A stretch of DNA of 64,000 nt from Gemmatimonadota bacterium (GTDB lineage Bacteria; Latescibacterota; UBA2968; UBA8231), in contig JAPPEF010000370.1 of assembly GCA_028875335.1 (NCBI GenBank), forward strand, positions 62,001 through 126,000, written 5' to 3'. The notes under the pieces were generated by a model. That model searched no databases, was not told the origin of the DNA, and was given only the letters and a program-made list of their open reading frames with translations. Every line of letters begins with the position of its first letter. Positions within the stretch are counted from its first letter, which is position 1. Below, piece after piece: positions 1 to 8,001 of this stretch. The position numbers and the translations under genes are program-made.

Positions 1-296
1 GGCTTTTCCACTAGCACGTGCTTGCCGGCGTTGGCGGCGGCGACCGCCTCCGGGCCGTGGTTGGGATGAGGCGTGCAGAGGGAAACTGCATCGATGTCGG
101 GATCTGCTAGCGCATCGTCGAGATCGGTGTACGTCTTGTCGATCCCAAACTCCTCAGCCTTGGCCCTCAGATGGGTTGGGTCCCGGTCCACCAGACAGGT
201 CACCACAACCTTGCGGCCCAACTCGCGTGCGCCCTCCACGTGGTGGCTCCCCGCCCACCCAATGCCCACGACGGCCATGCGGATCATATCGCTCAT
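1..296 (-). CDS. Gfo/Idh/MocA-family NAD(P)-dependent oxidoreductase, partial (N-terminal part only)
   Basis: The protein starts at 296 and runs off the left edge, so only about 98 N-terminal residues are visible. They form a Rossmann fold with the glycine motif VGIGWAG near residues 10-16 and end in the strand carrying EKP, the lysine signature of this family (HVLVEKP). Family members oxidise or reduce sugars, inositols and related polyols with NAD(P). The substrate cannot be told without the C-terminal domain. The start codon overlaps the stop of the upstream metallo-hydrolase gene by four bases (ATGA), so it is the last visible gene of a four-gene leftward operon (3064 to 1). Confidence 0.85.
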   Translation of the reverse strand, partial: MSDMIRMAVVGIGWAGSHHVEGARELGRKVVVTCLVDRDPTHLRAKAEEFGIDKTYTDLDDALADPDIDAVSLCTPHPNHGPEAVAAANAGKHVLVEK

Positions 297-1168
297 TCCG
301 GCAAACTCCTGTGCGGGGTGCTGTCTTGTCGCTCTATTTCTTCTTCCACGATCTTGGCGACCGTATTCAGATGCCGTTGCGGCATTCCGTTGCGGTCTTT
401 GGGTAGCCGGTCGCCGATGAACTTGTCGAATTCGATTCGTGCCGCCACATCCTCTGCGGGAATGCCCGCGCCGAGTGCCTCGCGGACGGCCTCGCGCACA
501 CTCGATAGATAGTTGGCTTCCCAGCGAATCCAGTCCTTTACTTGATCTTCGCCGAAAAGGACCTCGCCGTGTCCCGGAACCAAGATGTCGATTTCGAGCG
601 TCGCGAGTTTGTAGAGGGAGTGTTCCAACACTTCGCTGTTACCCGCGCCGATTGCGGCCACGATACCGGTCACCACGGAGTCACCGGCGAATAGTAGGCG
701 GTACTCCTCTATGTAAATGCTCACGCCGTCTGGGCTGTGTCCCGGCGTCGGAAACATCCAAGCGTGTAGGCCGCCCAGATCCATGCGCAGTTCGTCTTGG
801 TAGGTAATGGTCGGCTGGATTACCCTGGCTCGCGCCTCGGCCTCATCCACTTTCCAGCGCGCCGCCCAGCCCGGTACCTGTTTCTCGATCTCCGCAGGTG
901 TCAGGGCGTGGGCGAAAATCTCTCCTTGTGCCAGAGGCCCTGCGCCGAGGATGTGGTCGCCGTGGCCGTGGGTGAGCGCCAGTCGGTGCGGTTCGAAGCC
1001 GTTTTGGCGAATGAAGGAGGCCATGGCGGCCCCTTCGTCTTCGTAGTTGCTCCCGTCAATTGCCAGCGCCGTCCGCTTGCCGATCACAATGCCGTTCTTG
1101 CCATCGACGAAGCGGCTGTCAACGCTGAAGACGCCTCGGGCGAGTTCGTGGATATTCTCTAGAGCCAT
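293..1168 (-). CDS. MBL-fold metallo-hydrolase
   Basis: This 291-residue protein has a complete metallo-beta-lactamase-fold metal site: HGHGDH at 67-72, His144 in PTPGHSPDG, Asp163 in FAGDS and His200 in LVPGHGE. This spacing is typical of glyoxalase II-like hydrolases with a dinuclear metal centre. No signal peptide is seen, so it is probably cytoplasmic. It overlaps the dehydrogenase gene upstream by 10 bases and the Gfo/Idh/MocA gene downstream by 4, so it is co-translated with sugar or hydroxy-acid enzymes and may hydrolyse a lactone or thioester intermediate. That role is inferred from context only. Confidence 0.85.
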   Translation of the reverse strand: MALENIHELARGVFSVDSRFVDGKNGIVIGKRTALAIDGSNYEDEGAAMASFIRQNGFEPHRLALTHGHGDHILGAGPLAQGEIFAHALTPAEIEKQVPGWAARWKVDEAEARARVIQPTITYQDELRMDLGGLHAWMFPTPGHSPDGVSIYIEEYRLLFAGDSVVTGIVAAIGAGNSEVLEHSLYKLATLEIDILVPGHGEVLFGEDQVKDWIRWEANYLSSVREAVREALGAGIPAEDVAARIEFDKFIGDRLPKDRNGMPQRHLNTVAKIVEEEIERQDSTPHRSLPE

Positions 1169-2229
1169 GTGTATTCGTTCTCGTCGATACTGAGTTGCTC
1201 CGCGGTCTTGCGCAGGTCTGCTAGCGTTACGCGATTGAGGGGGATGCCCTGCGCACTATACTCGGCGCGGCGAATCGCTTCTAGTTCGCCTGGGGCGTAC
1301 ACTCGGTCAAAACCGGGAGCGAGTCGGCAGTCGTGGATCTGCTGGATGGCGGTGTCTACTCTTGACTTGAAGCGCTCGACGTCCTCGAAGGAGGCGATGT
1401 GAATAGCAGCGACGAAGTGACCATCTTCGCCGGGTATCGGCCCCTCTTCGATACTCCCTAGTTCAGTCCCGTAGCTGGCACCGGAAAGCATAGACGAAAG
1501 GATGCCCATGATCATCGCCAGCCCAGCCCCTTTGAACCCGCCGATGGGGGCTAGCAAGCCGTCGACCGCCGCCATGGGATCGGTCGTGGGCTGGCCTTCC
1601 CGGTCTATGACCCACCCCTCGGGTATGCGCATCCCTTTCTGTTGGTAGATCCGAATCTTTCCGTGGGAAGACCCGCTAAACGCGGCGTCGTACGCGATGG
1701 GAGACATCTCTCCTGCCGGTACGGATATCGCAAGCGGATTAATGCCCAAGATCCGCTCGGTACCTCCCCAAGGTGCCATCGTTGGGATCGCATTTGTGGT
1801 CGCGATTCCGATCATGTCGTGCGGCAGCGCCATGCGGGTGAAATACGCCATGGCACCGCAGTGATTGCTGCCGCGAATGGCTCCCGCTGCGATTCCGGTC
1901 TGCGCAGCTTTGCCGATCACCTTCCGCATGGCCAAGGCAGTGCCGATCTGTCCCATTGAATTGCGTCCATCTACTGTGACAAACGAGGGGCCTTCGCGGA
2001 CGACTTCGGGCTTGGCGGTTGGGTTCACGCCTTCGGTTGTCAGCTTCTCTGCGTACTCGGGTACCCGCAAGACGCCGTGCGAGTGGGTGCCGCATAGATC
2101 CGCGTCCACGAGCGAATCGGCGAGTAGGGTGGCGTCCGCCTGGGACATGCCGCACCGCTCGAAAATGGCGATGACTAGTCCCAGTAGCTCTTCTGCATCA
2201 ACGCGAATTTCGTCGTCCAACTTGCTCAT
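1159..2229 (-). CDS. Ldh2-family malate/L-lactate/ureidoglycolate-type dehydrogenase
   Basis: About 356 residues with features of the Ldh2/MDH2 oxidoreductase family, which uses NAD(P) to oxidise 2-hydroxy acids such as malate, L-lactate, ureidoglycolate or sugar acids through a non-Rossmann fold. The motif GTHSHGVLR carries the conserved catalytic His, followed by a NSMGQ segment and ATTNAIPTMAPWGG. I chose the ATG at 2229 over the upstream codon at 2277. It gives the usual N-terminus (MSKLDDEIRV), sits behind AAAGGTAGG, and follows the stop of the upstream epimerase directly. The substrate is unknown; the operon suggests sugar-acid breakdown. Confidence 0.85.
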   Translation of the reverse strand: MSKLDDEIRVDAEELLGLVIAIFERCGMSQADATLLADSLVDADLCGTHSHGVLRVPEYAEKLTTEGVNPTAKPEVVREGPSFVTVDGRNSMGQIGTALAMRKVIGKAAQTGIAAGAIRGSNHCGAMAYFTRMALPHDMIGIATTNAIPTMAPWGGTERILGINPLAISVPAGEMSPIAYDAAFSGSSHGKIRIYQQKGMRIPEGWVIDREGQPTTDPMAAVDGLLAPIGGFKGAGLAMIMGILSSMLSGASYGTELGSIEEGPIPGEDGHFVAAIHIASFEDVERFKSRVDTAIQQIHDCRLAPGFDRVYAPGELEAIRRAEYSAQGIPLNRVTLADLRKTAEQLSIDENEYTWL

Positions 2230-2230
2230 C

Positions 2231-3064
2231 CTACCTTTCTTGCGCCGCTCGCGTAATCGCTGCGATTTTGTCGGCAAAGCGCACTTGGCTGTCGTCTTGG
2301 GGTGCGTAGCCGATTACGCGCCGGGCATTGGCTAAGCTCCAGAAATTGTGCGCGTTGCCGCTGATGCCGTAGAAAATTTGGAAGGGCACGCCGTTGGCGT
2401 CGCGGATGTCTTCGGTCTCGATGCTCTTGATTACCAATTGCACTTGGTCACGCACGCTGAGATAGGCTCCTAAGCCTCGGTGCATTTGCTGTAGATCGTT
2501 GTCGCAACTGTCGATGTCGGTCTCGCGGGGGCCGCCGATGCGCAATTGCACATTTTCTAGGACTGGCCCCTCCTTGCCGCAGGCGAACATGAAGCCCAGC
2601 AGTTCATAGGATGCCTTGGCCCAGCCGTAGAAATTGTCCGACAGCGGCAGCATATCGGGCGTGACGAAGTCCATGCGCCCCGACCAGATCAAATTTTCGT
2701 AGTAATCGGCTGCGTGATTGGAGCTGACGATCACGGCCCGCCGCACGCCCTCGTCTTGGCAGACTCGGTACACGTTGTGGGCCATGGTGATATTGTCGGC
2801 CTCGTTCCAGAAGCGCTGTTCGCCCTGCCCGGTTCGGACGAAGCCGCAGTGGACTACCGCATCGGCACCTCGGAAATGTTCTCGGTAGGCATCGCGGTCT
2901 TTCTCTACTAGATCGGCGATGTGGATTCCTGTTACTTCTTCGCCTTGGCGGTTGGTTGTTTTCACATCCAGTAGAACGGTTTCGTAGCGTTCCTGTAATG
3001 CTGGTAACATGCGACCGGCGACGTATCCGGCGGCACCGGTGAGGACGATTTTACGTTTGGGCAT
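2231..3064 (-). CDS. NAD-dependent epimerase/dehydratase (extended SDR)
   Basis: A 277-residue extended short-chain dehydrogenase. The nucleotide-binding motif GAAGYVAG is at residues 10-17 and the active-site pair YGWAK (Tyr146, Lys150) is in place, with a serine-rich strand VSSNH near 113-117. Relatives act on nucleotide sugars or oxidise uronic acids. It is the first gene of the leftward operon with the Ldh2-type dehydrogenase, the MBL hydrolase and the Gfo/Idh/MocA protein, so a sugar or uronate dehydrogenase role is plausible but not shown. About 255 bases separate it from the divergent toxin-antitoxin operon. Confidence 0.85.
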   Translation of the reverse strand: MPKRKIVLTGAAGYVAGRMLPALQERYETVLLDVKTTNRQGEEVTGIHIADLVEKDRDAYREHFRGADAVVHCGFVRTGQGEQRFWNEADNITMAHNVYRVCQDEGVRRAVIVSSNHAADYYENLIWSGRMDFVTPDMLPLSDNFYGWAKASYELLGFMFACGKEGPVLENVQLRIGGPRETDIDSCDNDLQQMHRGLGAYLSVRDQVQLVIKSIETEDIRDANGVPFQIFYGISGNAHNFWSLANARRVIGYAPQDDSQVRFADKIAAITRAAQER

Positions 3065-3242
3065 GGGGGCTTCCTAGGCTGTGGGGTTTGTTGAAAGCAA
3101 GCAACAGCTAAAGCGATTGCTTGGATATCGGGTGTCTTAGGAGCCATAAAGGGCCTTTTAGGTCGCTAGGTCAAGTCGCGTCGGCGAGGCACCTCTTGGA
3201 CACTACTACGCTGAGGCAATGCGCCGTTTACGCTTCTGTCTC

Positions 3243-3271
3243 TTGACCGTCAGAGTATGATAGCATATAAT
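3243..3271 (+). promoter_or_regulatory. Sigma70-type promoter with inverted-repeat operator for the VapBC-like operon
   Basis: TTGACC at 3243-3248, a 17-base spacer and a perfect TATAAT at 3266-3271. The inverted repeat TATGAT (3256-3261) / ATCATA (3275-3280) straddles the -10 box, where an RHH antitoxin-toxin complex would repress its own transcription. The -10 box lies downstream of an in-frame ATG at 3257, which argues against that codon as the antitoxin start. Confidence 0.7.
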
Positions 3272-3306
3272 GAGATCATATCGCCATCACATATTAATTG
3301 CATTTC

Positions 3307-3313
3307 AAGGAGG
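3307..3313 (+). promoter_or_regulatory. Ribosome-binding site that fixes a TTG start for the antitoxin
   Basis: AAGGAGG lies six bases before TTG at 3320-3322. This strong site, together with the promoter at 3243-3271, supports TTG as the start rather than the ATG at 3257 or the internal ATG at 3341. Confidence 0.7.
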
Positions 3314-3319
3314 CACCCC

Positions 3320-3592
3320 TTGGCAGATGTTCTGAAGACCATGACCCTACGTGGACTGGATCCCCAACTTGCTGCCAAGTTGAGGGAAGCCGCCGAGCAG
3401 GAAGGCAAGAGCGTGAATCAGACGGCGCTGGACGCCCTGCGCAAGCAGTTCGGCTTGGACCAACCCCGTCGGTTCACCGAAATCCATCGGGACTTGGATC
3501 ACCTGTTCGGACGTTGGGACGAAGACGAATTCGCCCAGATTCAGCGGAAGATCGATTCCGAGCGGCGCATTGATCCGGAACTGTGGCAGTGA
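3320..3592 (+). CDS. VapB-like ribbon-helix-helix antitoxin
   Basis: A 90-residue protein beginning at TTG. The N-terminal segment (MTLRGLDPQLAAKLREAA with KSVNQTALDALRKQF) fits a short beta strand followed by two helices, as in FitA/VapB-type RHH DNA-binding antitoxins. The C-terminal 40 residues, rich in Asp and Glu (DLDHLFGRWDEDEF), fit the toxin-neutralising tail. It is followed directly by a PIN-domain gene that starts inside its stop codon. Expected role: it binds and inhibits the PIN toxin and represses the operon through the inverted repeat at 3256-3280. Confidence 0.8.
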   Translation: MADVLKTMTLRGLDPQLAAKLREAAEQEGKSVNQTALDALRKQFGLDQPRRFTEIHRDLDHLFGRWDEDEFAQIQRKIDSERRIDPELWQ

Positions 3593-4035
3593 ATGAGTTC
3601 CTAATCGATACCAACATCTACTCGCACTCCATGCGCGCAGAGCCAGCGGTTGTGTCCCTACTGCGGCGGGCCTCGCGAATCGCGATAAGTTCGATCAGTA
3701 TTGGGAAGCTGCTATCGGGCTTCAAAGGCGGGACACAGGAGCGCAAGAACCGCGAGGAACTCGCCGAATTTCTCGATACACCGCGCGTGTCGATATGCGG
3801 AGTTAGCGAGGATACAGCCGAGTTCTATGCCGAGATCCTCGACGGATTGAGGAGTGCCGGAACCCCTATTCCGACGAACGACATCTGGATTGCGGCGCAG
3901 GCCATGGAACACGGCCTACGACTGGTTTCAATGGACCGCCACTTCGCATCCGTGGCGGGGTTGTTGCTGCTCTCACCAGAGGCGTCCGTGCCGCAAGGGG
4001 AGAGCGAAGAACCGGACGGAGAAACGGAAAGCTGA
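3589..4035 (+). CDS. VapC-like PIN-domain ribonuclease toxin with an altered active site
   Basis: About 148 residues, with GTG at 3589 overlapping the antitoxin stop as GTGA; GTG at 3583 is also possible. PIN features are the first acidic residue in FLIDTN (Asp7), the NDIWIAA strand (Asp98) and SMDRHFA (Asp116). The second conserved acidic position, normally the Glu of a motif like SxxxxEL, reads SISIGKLLSG here, so Lys40 stands where Glu is expected. PIN nucleases use these carboxylates to bind Mg2+ for tRNA or rRNA cleavage. The substitution may weaken or abolish catalysis. The family call is firm; activity is uncertain. Confidence 0.8.
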   Translation: MNEFLIDTNIYSHSMRAEPAVVSLLRRASRIAISSISIGKLLSGFKGGTQERKNREELAEFLDTPRVSICGVSEDTAEFYAEILDGLRSAGTPIPTNDIWIAAQAMEHGLRLVSMDRHFASVAGLLLLSPEASVPQGESEEPDGETES

Positions 4036-4046
4036 TCCGCGTCCGG

Positions 4047-4856
4047 CTACACGTCCAATACAGGACGTTCCAGCCGTGCGTGATAGGGCGGCTCTAGAAC
4101 CTTGCGCTGCTCGTCGGTCATCAGGGCGAGCATGTCTTCGGACCAGTTGTGAGGCACGTAGGCGAGGTTGCCCGGTGAGAAGCGGAAGAGGGCGGTGCGG
4201 CGGTCGTGGTCGGCGGTCCAAGGCAGAGTGCCGTGGGTGGTGGCCTCGGTGAATATGACGCAGTCGCCAGCGTTGCAGGTAATCGGCTTGATGAACTCGC
4301 GGTACGCCTCGCCTCGCCGGAGCGCCATCGGGCAGGGATAGTTGCCCTTGTGGCTGCCTGGGATCAAGCACAAGCCGCCGTCGCCCTCGCGGACATCCGT
4401 GAGTTGGTAGGCGGCCACGGTCAGGCCGTTGTGCATTTTGCCGTCTTTGAAGATGTAGTACTGGTGGCGGTCAAAGCCGGGGCCAGACGATCCGTGCAGG
4501 AGGTGGCCCTCGGCTCCTTTGCGCATGGTGATGATGCCGAGATTGTGGTCGAGGCGGAAGCCCGTGCCCAAAATCTCGTGCAGAAAGGGCACGATCTTGG
4601 GATTGACCAGCATGTCGCGGAAGGGGCGGCCATGCGGGTCTGGCCACGAGAGCGCACCGCCGAGGTCGCCGCGTCCGGTGACGCCTTCGAGTGCCTTGGA
4701 GCCGGCGGATAGTGATAGTTCGCCCGTGCGCTCGTGGATCTGATCGGCATGGCGGTCAATGGCCTCGTTGGCCAGCGCGATGTCCTCGGCTGACAAGACG
4801 TTGGGCACGACGATGTAGCCGTTGAGATCAAAAAAATATTTTTCGTCTTCGTTCAT
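4047..4856 (-). CDS. Phytanoyl-CoA dioxygenase (PhyH)-family protein
   Basis: This 269-residue protein resembles bacterial PhyH-type Fe(II)/2-oxoglutarate dioxygenases. Family landmarks are the N-terminal FFDLNGYIVVPNVL, the turn GGLCLIPGSHKGNYP, NAGDCVIFTEATTHGTLPW with the distal His, and a following RRTALFRF arginine strand that would bind 2-oxoglutarate. The proximal HxD pair is not in its usual form; the region around LLHGSSGPGFDRH is where it should be. The substrate is unknown. It lies one base downstream of the enolase-superfamily gene on the same strand, so the two are probably co-transcribed. Confidence 0.8.
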   Translation of the reverse strand: MNEDEKYFFDLNGYIVVPNVLSAEDIALANEAIDRHADQIHERTGELSLSAGSKALEGVTGRGDLGGALSWPDPHGRPFRDMLVNPKIVPFLHEILGTGFRLDHNLGIITMRKGAEGHLLHGSSGPGFDRHQYYIFKDGKMHNGLTVAAYQLTDVREGDGGLCLIPGSHKGNYPCPMALRRGEAYREFIKPITCNAGDCVIFTEATTHGTLPWTADHDRRTALFRFSPGNLAYVPHNWSEDMLALMTDEQRKVLEPPYHARLERPVLDV

Positions 4857-6125
4857 CTAAAGTTCCTCTTTCCATAAAGGGCCGTCGGCCGTAGCCTGCC
4901 ATAGTTCCTCAAAGTGTTCGGGGTCTTTGTCCGCGTCCCAGAATTCAGTGGTGAGCGGGTTGGCGTACGAAGGGGGCCGCCCGGGGACGCCTTGGCGGTG
5001 CAAGCGGTCGTGGAAGCGCAGATTGTCGGTAGAGCTGTTCGGATCGGGGTCGTGGCGCACATACGCGGTGAGGCCACCGGCGGAGCGGATGCGGATCAAG
5101 AAGCGGCCTTTATCGACTGGGGCCGCGCTGGCCAATTTTTCCAATTGGGCGCGGTCGAGTTCGATCCCCAAGCCCGGTCCTTGGGGCACGGCGACGCTGC
5201 CGTCGATTACAGGCATGGGGTCTTTGACCACGTCCTCTTGCCACAAGTGGCAGCAATTGACGTGGTCAATGGTGGCCATTTTGAACACTGCGACTTCGTG
5301 GGCCAAGAAGGCTTGGTTGATGGTGCCGCCGGTCTGTTGGTACATGAGGGGCATGTTGAGCCGCTCGGCAATGGCGGCTGCTTTGATGGCACTGCCGATG
5401 GGGGCGTGCCCAGCCATGGTTCCATCGACGTAGCGCTTGGTCATGGCTTCGGGTGGGACGTGGTGGCCGATGATCGGCAGTGGGCACTGCTCGCGCAACA
5501 TGCGGTAGGCATCTTCGTCCGTGCCTTGGACTACGTCTTCAAAGCGGCCAGCGACCCGGAATTTGACCAGCTCGGCGAGAATGGTGCGCATGGTGTAGTA
5601 GTTGCTGTTGGCGTTGAAGTCGTAGTGCACCTTGAAATAGGGTGGGGCTACCTCCTGCATGGCCTCGGTTTGGGCGATGACGTCCTGCATCTCATCGACG
5701 TGGTACTTGATCCAGTGATAGCCGCGAGCGGCAGCTTGGCGCACTTCTTCGGCCATGGCGCTTGGGGCTTGGGCCACGGTCCAGGCGGCGACCGGAATCC
5801 ACGAGCGAACCTTGGGGCCGATCAGCTTCCACGCGGGAATGCCGAGGTGCTTGCCCATTAGGTCGTAGCAAGCCATGTTCATGGCGAGGTTCTGCTCGGC
5901 GTTGATCCAGTCAAAGGGCGAGGTGCCGATGTATTTGGCGCGCAAGGCGTCGCCGTCGGGTGCATCGCCGATGTTCTCGCCGAGGCCCTCTAGGCCGTTG
6001 TCTGTGTGGACGACGAGGATGGCGCGGCGTTGGATGCGCGCGCCGTGATAGCGGGCCAGCGCCAAGGCGTTGAAGTCGCAATACGGCGGGCAGATGGCGT
6101 GGACTTCGATGTCGGTGATGTGCAT
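4857..6125 (-). CDS. Mandelate racemase/muconate lactonizing enzyme-family protein (probable acid-sugar dehydratase)
   Basis: About 422 residues starting at MHITDIEVHAI, the usual N-terminal strand of the enolase superfamily; the ATG at 6155 adds only ten untypical residues. The capping domain is followed by a TIM barrel with WIKYHVDEM (position of the KxK/KxH base), HYDFNAN (first metal ligand Asp) and GRFEDVVQ (second ligand Glu). Members remove a proton alpha to a carboxylate, often dehydrating acid sugars. The C-terminal 90 residues (after IELDRAQL) are longer than in many relatives. Pairing with a PhyH gene and the nearby sugar-acid operon supports a catabolic role; the substrate is unknown. 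Confidence 0.8.
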   Translation of the reverse strand: MHITDIEVHAICPPYCDFNALALARYHGARIQRRAILVVHTDNGLEGLGENIGDAPDGDALRAKYIGTSPFDWINAEQNLAMNMACYDLMGKHLGIPAWKLIGPKVRSWIPVAAWTVAQAPSAMAEEVRQAAARGYHWIKYHVDEMQDVIAQTEAMQEVAPPYFKVHYDFNANSNYYTMRTILAELVKFRVAGRFEDVVQGTDEDAYRMLREQCPLPIIGHHVPPEAMTKRYVDGTMAGHAPIGSAIKAAAIAERLNMPLMYQQTGGTINQAFLAHEVAVFKMATIDHVNCCHLWQEDVVKDPMPVIDGSVAVPQGPGLGIELDRAQLEKLASAAPVDKGRFLIRIRSAGGLTAYVRHDPDPNSSTDNLRFHDRLHRQGVPGRPPSYANPLTTEFWDADKDPEHFEELWQATADGPLWKEEL

Positions 6126-6216
6126 GGGAAGGGCCGGGAAAAGGGTAGGGTGCATTCGCGAGTGGGTCTAGTATAGCAGTACGCAATTGCTTGAGCAACC
6201 GAGAATGAGAGGGTTT

Positions 6217-7059
6217 ATGGACGCTGAGATAAAGGAAAAAGTGGATCAATTGCGCCGCGAGGGTTGGTGCGTGTTGGAGCGGATTATTCCAGAGGACGCC
6301 ATAGAACGGGTACGGGCGCATGTGCAGGAAGCGCATGCAAAGGCGCAGCAGGACTACGAGGCCATAGGCGGGCACATCGGGCGGCAGACCGGCCCCAACG
6401 GCGAGCCCGGGGTTTGCCTGATCTCGTATTTGCCGGAGTTTGCTCCGTACCTAGGCGACGAGCGTTTGTTGGGGGTGGCGCAGGCGGTTTTTGGGGCGCA
6501 TGTGCGGATCGCGCAGACCGAGTTTAAGACGCAAGTGCCCAATCGCGAGAACTTGGATTGGCGCGGCTTTCACTCGGATTGGCCGCACGACCTGACCGAC
6601 AGGGATTTCGCTGGCCGGGTGGCGCAGCCCTTCCCAAACGCGACCATGCAGCTATCGGTGTTGTGGATGCTGTCGCCGTTCGGTCCGGAGACGGGTGGGA
6701 CGTGGGTGGTGCCGCGCAGTCACCGCGACCCGCTCAACCCGCGGATGCACCAGACGCCCGAAGGACTAAGAGAGCGGATAGATCAGTTCAAGCCGATTCG
6801 CGGGGAGATTCAGGTCGTCGGCCCGGAGGGCAGTGCGCTGATGATGGACAGTCGGATATGGCATTCGACTGCGGCGAACCCTAGCCCGGAGCCGAGGGTG
6901 GCGATTATCACGCGCTATTGTCCGTGGTGGTTGAGCGTGGAATTTGGTGGGCGCAATAATGCGATTGTGCCGAGGGAGACCTACGAGGCCCTGCCGGAGG
7001 CGGTTAAGCCGCTCTATCGGCATCGGGCCGAGGGGGAGGTGGATGCGTTTCGGGGGTGA
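6217..7059 (+). CDS. Phytanoyl-CoA dioxygenase (PhyH)-family protein
   Basis: About 280 residues. I chose the ATG at 6217 (MDAEIKEKV), which follows GAGAGGG closely. It has a clear 2-oxoglutarate dioxygenase site: proximal HxD in HSDWPHD, distal His in SRIWHSTAAN, and an Arg strand PRVAIITRYCPWW. The core GGTWVVPRSHRDP is the family's beta-turn signature. It is transcribed away from the enolase-superfamily/PhyH pair. It is not an obvious duplicate of the PhyH protein at 4047, whose active site differs. The substrate is unknown. Confidence 0.82.
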   Translation: MDAEIKEKVDQLRREGWCVLERIIPEDAIERVRAHVQEAHAKAQQDYEAIGGHIGRQTGPNGEPGVCLISYLPEFAPYLGDERLLGVAQAVFGAHVRIAQTEFKTQVPNRENLDWRGFHSDWPHDLTDRDFAGRVAQPFPNATMQLSVLWMLSPFGPETGGTWVVPRSHRDPLNPRMHQTPEGLRERIDQFKPIRGEIQVVGPEGSALMMDSRIWHSTAANPSPEPRVAIITRYCPWWLSVEFGGRNNAIVPRETYEALPEAVKPLYRHRAEGEVDAFRG

Positions 7060-7247
7060 GGTTAGTAGAACGCTTGTGCATTATTCCGGGGACCGCCCCT
7101 TATACTCAGAAATTGGTTCGCCAAACCAACCACGTGGTGTTGCTTAAAGGGCCGTGTTTGTTAGCTTGTGAGAGTAAGGAATGGGCGTGGTCGCCGAACC
7201 TCTTGAAGGAGCCTGTGTCTGCCCTTTGATAGCGAAGCAGAGAATTG

Positions 7248-7255
7248 AAGGAGGT
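7248..7255 (+). promoter_or_regulatory. Strong ribosome-binding site that fixes the YefM-like start
   Basis: AAGGAGGT sits four bases before ATG at 7260. It rules out the TTG at 7245, which lies upstream of and partly within it. Confidence 0.7.
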
Positions 7256-7259
7256 CACC

Positions 7260-7514
7260 ATGAGCACTTCTCCATTTGAATTTACCTCTGAGCAGAAGGC
7301 TGTACTAGAACAGCTTTCGCAAAGTACTGGGGAAGATATATGCAGCTTGATTGCCCGTGCTGTAGAAAAATTACAAGAAGAAAAGGAACGTAGCGTGGAC
7401 GAGACAGATTATCTGCTCTCTTCACCAAAAAACGCGGCCCATCTCAAGAAGGCACTAAAAGATTTCCAGCACGGCCAGCGCAATTTTGCTTCCCGAGACT
7501 TAATCGAGGAATGA
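7260..7514 (+). CDS. YefM-like antitoxin
   Basis: An 84-residue protein translationally coupled to a YoeB-type toxin. The C-terminal part contains DETDYLLSSPKNAAHLKKALKD, which matches the toxin-binding helix of YefM/Phd antitoxins (typically ETxYLLxSPxNxxxL). The N-terminal half (FTSEQKAVLEQLSQSTG, CSLIARAVEKLQEEKE) is not the usual Phd fold and looks like a short helical or RHH-type DNA-binding segment, so the antitoxin may be a chimera. The expected role is to neutralise YoeB and autoregulate. Confidence 0.78.
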   Translation: MSTSPFEFTSEQKAVLEQLSQSTGEDICSLIARAVEKLQEEKERSVDETDYLLSSPKNAAHLKKALKDFQHGQRNFASRDLIEE

Positions 7515-7768
7515 GACATATTAGCTTTCATGCAGACGCTTGGCAGGATTATCTCTACTGGTATCAGACTAACAAAAGCACCTTCAGGAAAATCAACGAA
7601 CTTATTCGAGATACTCAGCGCAACCCGTTTACAGGGCTTGGCAAACCCGAAGTTCTGAAACATGATTTTCAGGGATGTTGGTCTCGTCGAATTACTCGAG
7701 AACATCGCCTCGTTTACCGCATAGAGTCAGACACCCTCTTTATCTTGTCTTGTCGGTATCACTACTAA
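7511..7768 (+). CDS. YoeB-family mRNA interferase toxin
   Basis: An 85-residue RelE/YoeB-fold toxin. The diagnostic order is present: FHADAWQDYLYW, KINELIRDTQRNPFTGLGKPE, then SRRITREHRLVYRI and the C-terminal SCRYHY. YoeB cleaves mRNA in the ribosomal A site using a Glu, an Arg and a C-terminal His-Tyr. The REHRLVYR arginines and terminal RYHY are intact, so activity is expected. The start overlaps the antitoxin stop by four bases (ATGA). Its stop overlaps the convergent DUF433 stop by three bases. Confidence 0.9.
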   Translation: MRHISFHADAWQDYLYWYQTNKSTFRKINELIRDTQRNPFTGLGKPEVLKHDFQGCWSRRITREHRLVYRIESDTLFILSCRYHY

Positions 7769-7980
7769 CCCCACGCCGCGTATCTTATGGACTGACGAAC
7801 GTCTTCTTCTTCAAGTTCTGGATACGCCTCCAACACCTCTGGGATGGACTTTCCCCCGGCCAGCATTTTGAGTATCACGCTTATGGTAATCCTCATGCCC
7901 CGAATAGTGGGTTGTCCCAAGCAGACGTTGGGATTGATAGTTATGCGGTCGAGTTCTTTCAATGGATGTCTCCTATCCAT
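7765..7980 (-). CDS. DUF433-domain protein (orphan VapB45-like antitoxin candidate)
   Basis: A 71-residue protein covering the whole DUF433 domain: LDRITINPNVCLGQPTIRG, then TISVILKMLAGGKSIPEVLEAYPEL and EEDVRQSIRYAA. This winged-helix-like fold often acts as the antitoxin of a DUF5615/PIN-like partner. No partner is adjacent, and the gene ends inside the stop of the YoeB gene on the opposite strand. It may be the left-over half of a second toxin-antitoxin pair, or a stand-alone regulator. Confidence 0.8.
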   Translation of the reverse strand: MDRRHPLKELDRITINPNVCLGQPTIRGMRITISVILKMLAGGKSIPEVLEAYPELEEEDVRQSIRYAAWG

Positions 7981-8001
7981 TTAAAAGCGCAAAATCGTCC
8001 T

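Noticed and set aside
4914..5861. Rightward 315-codon frame opposite the enolase-superfamily gene
   Set aside because: Val/Gly/His-rich antisense shadow of a gene with clear motifs on the minus strand.
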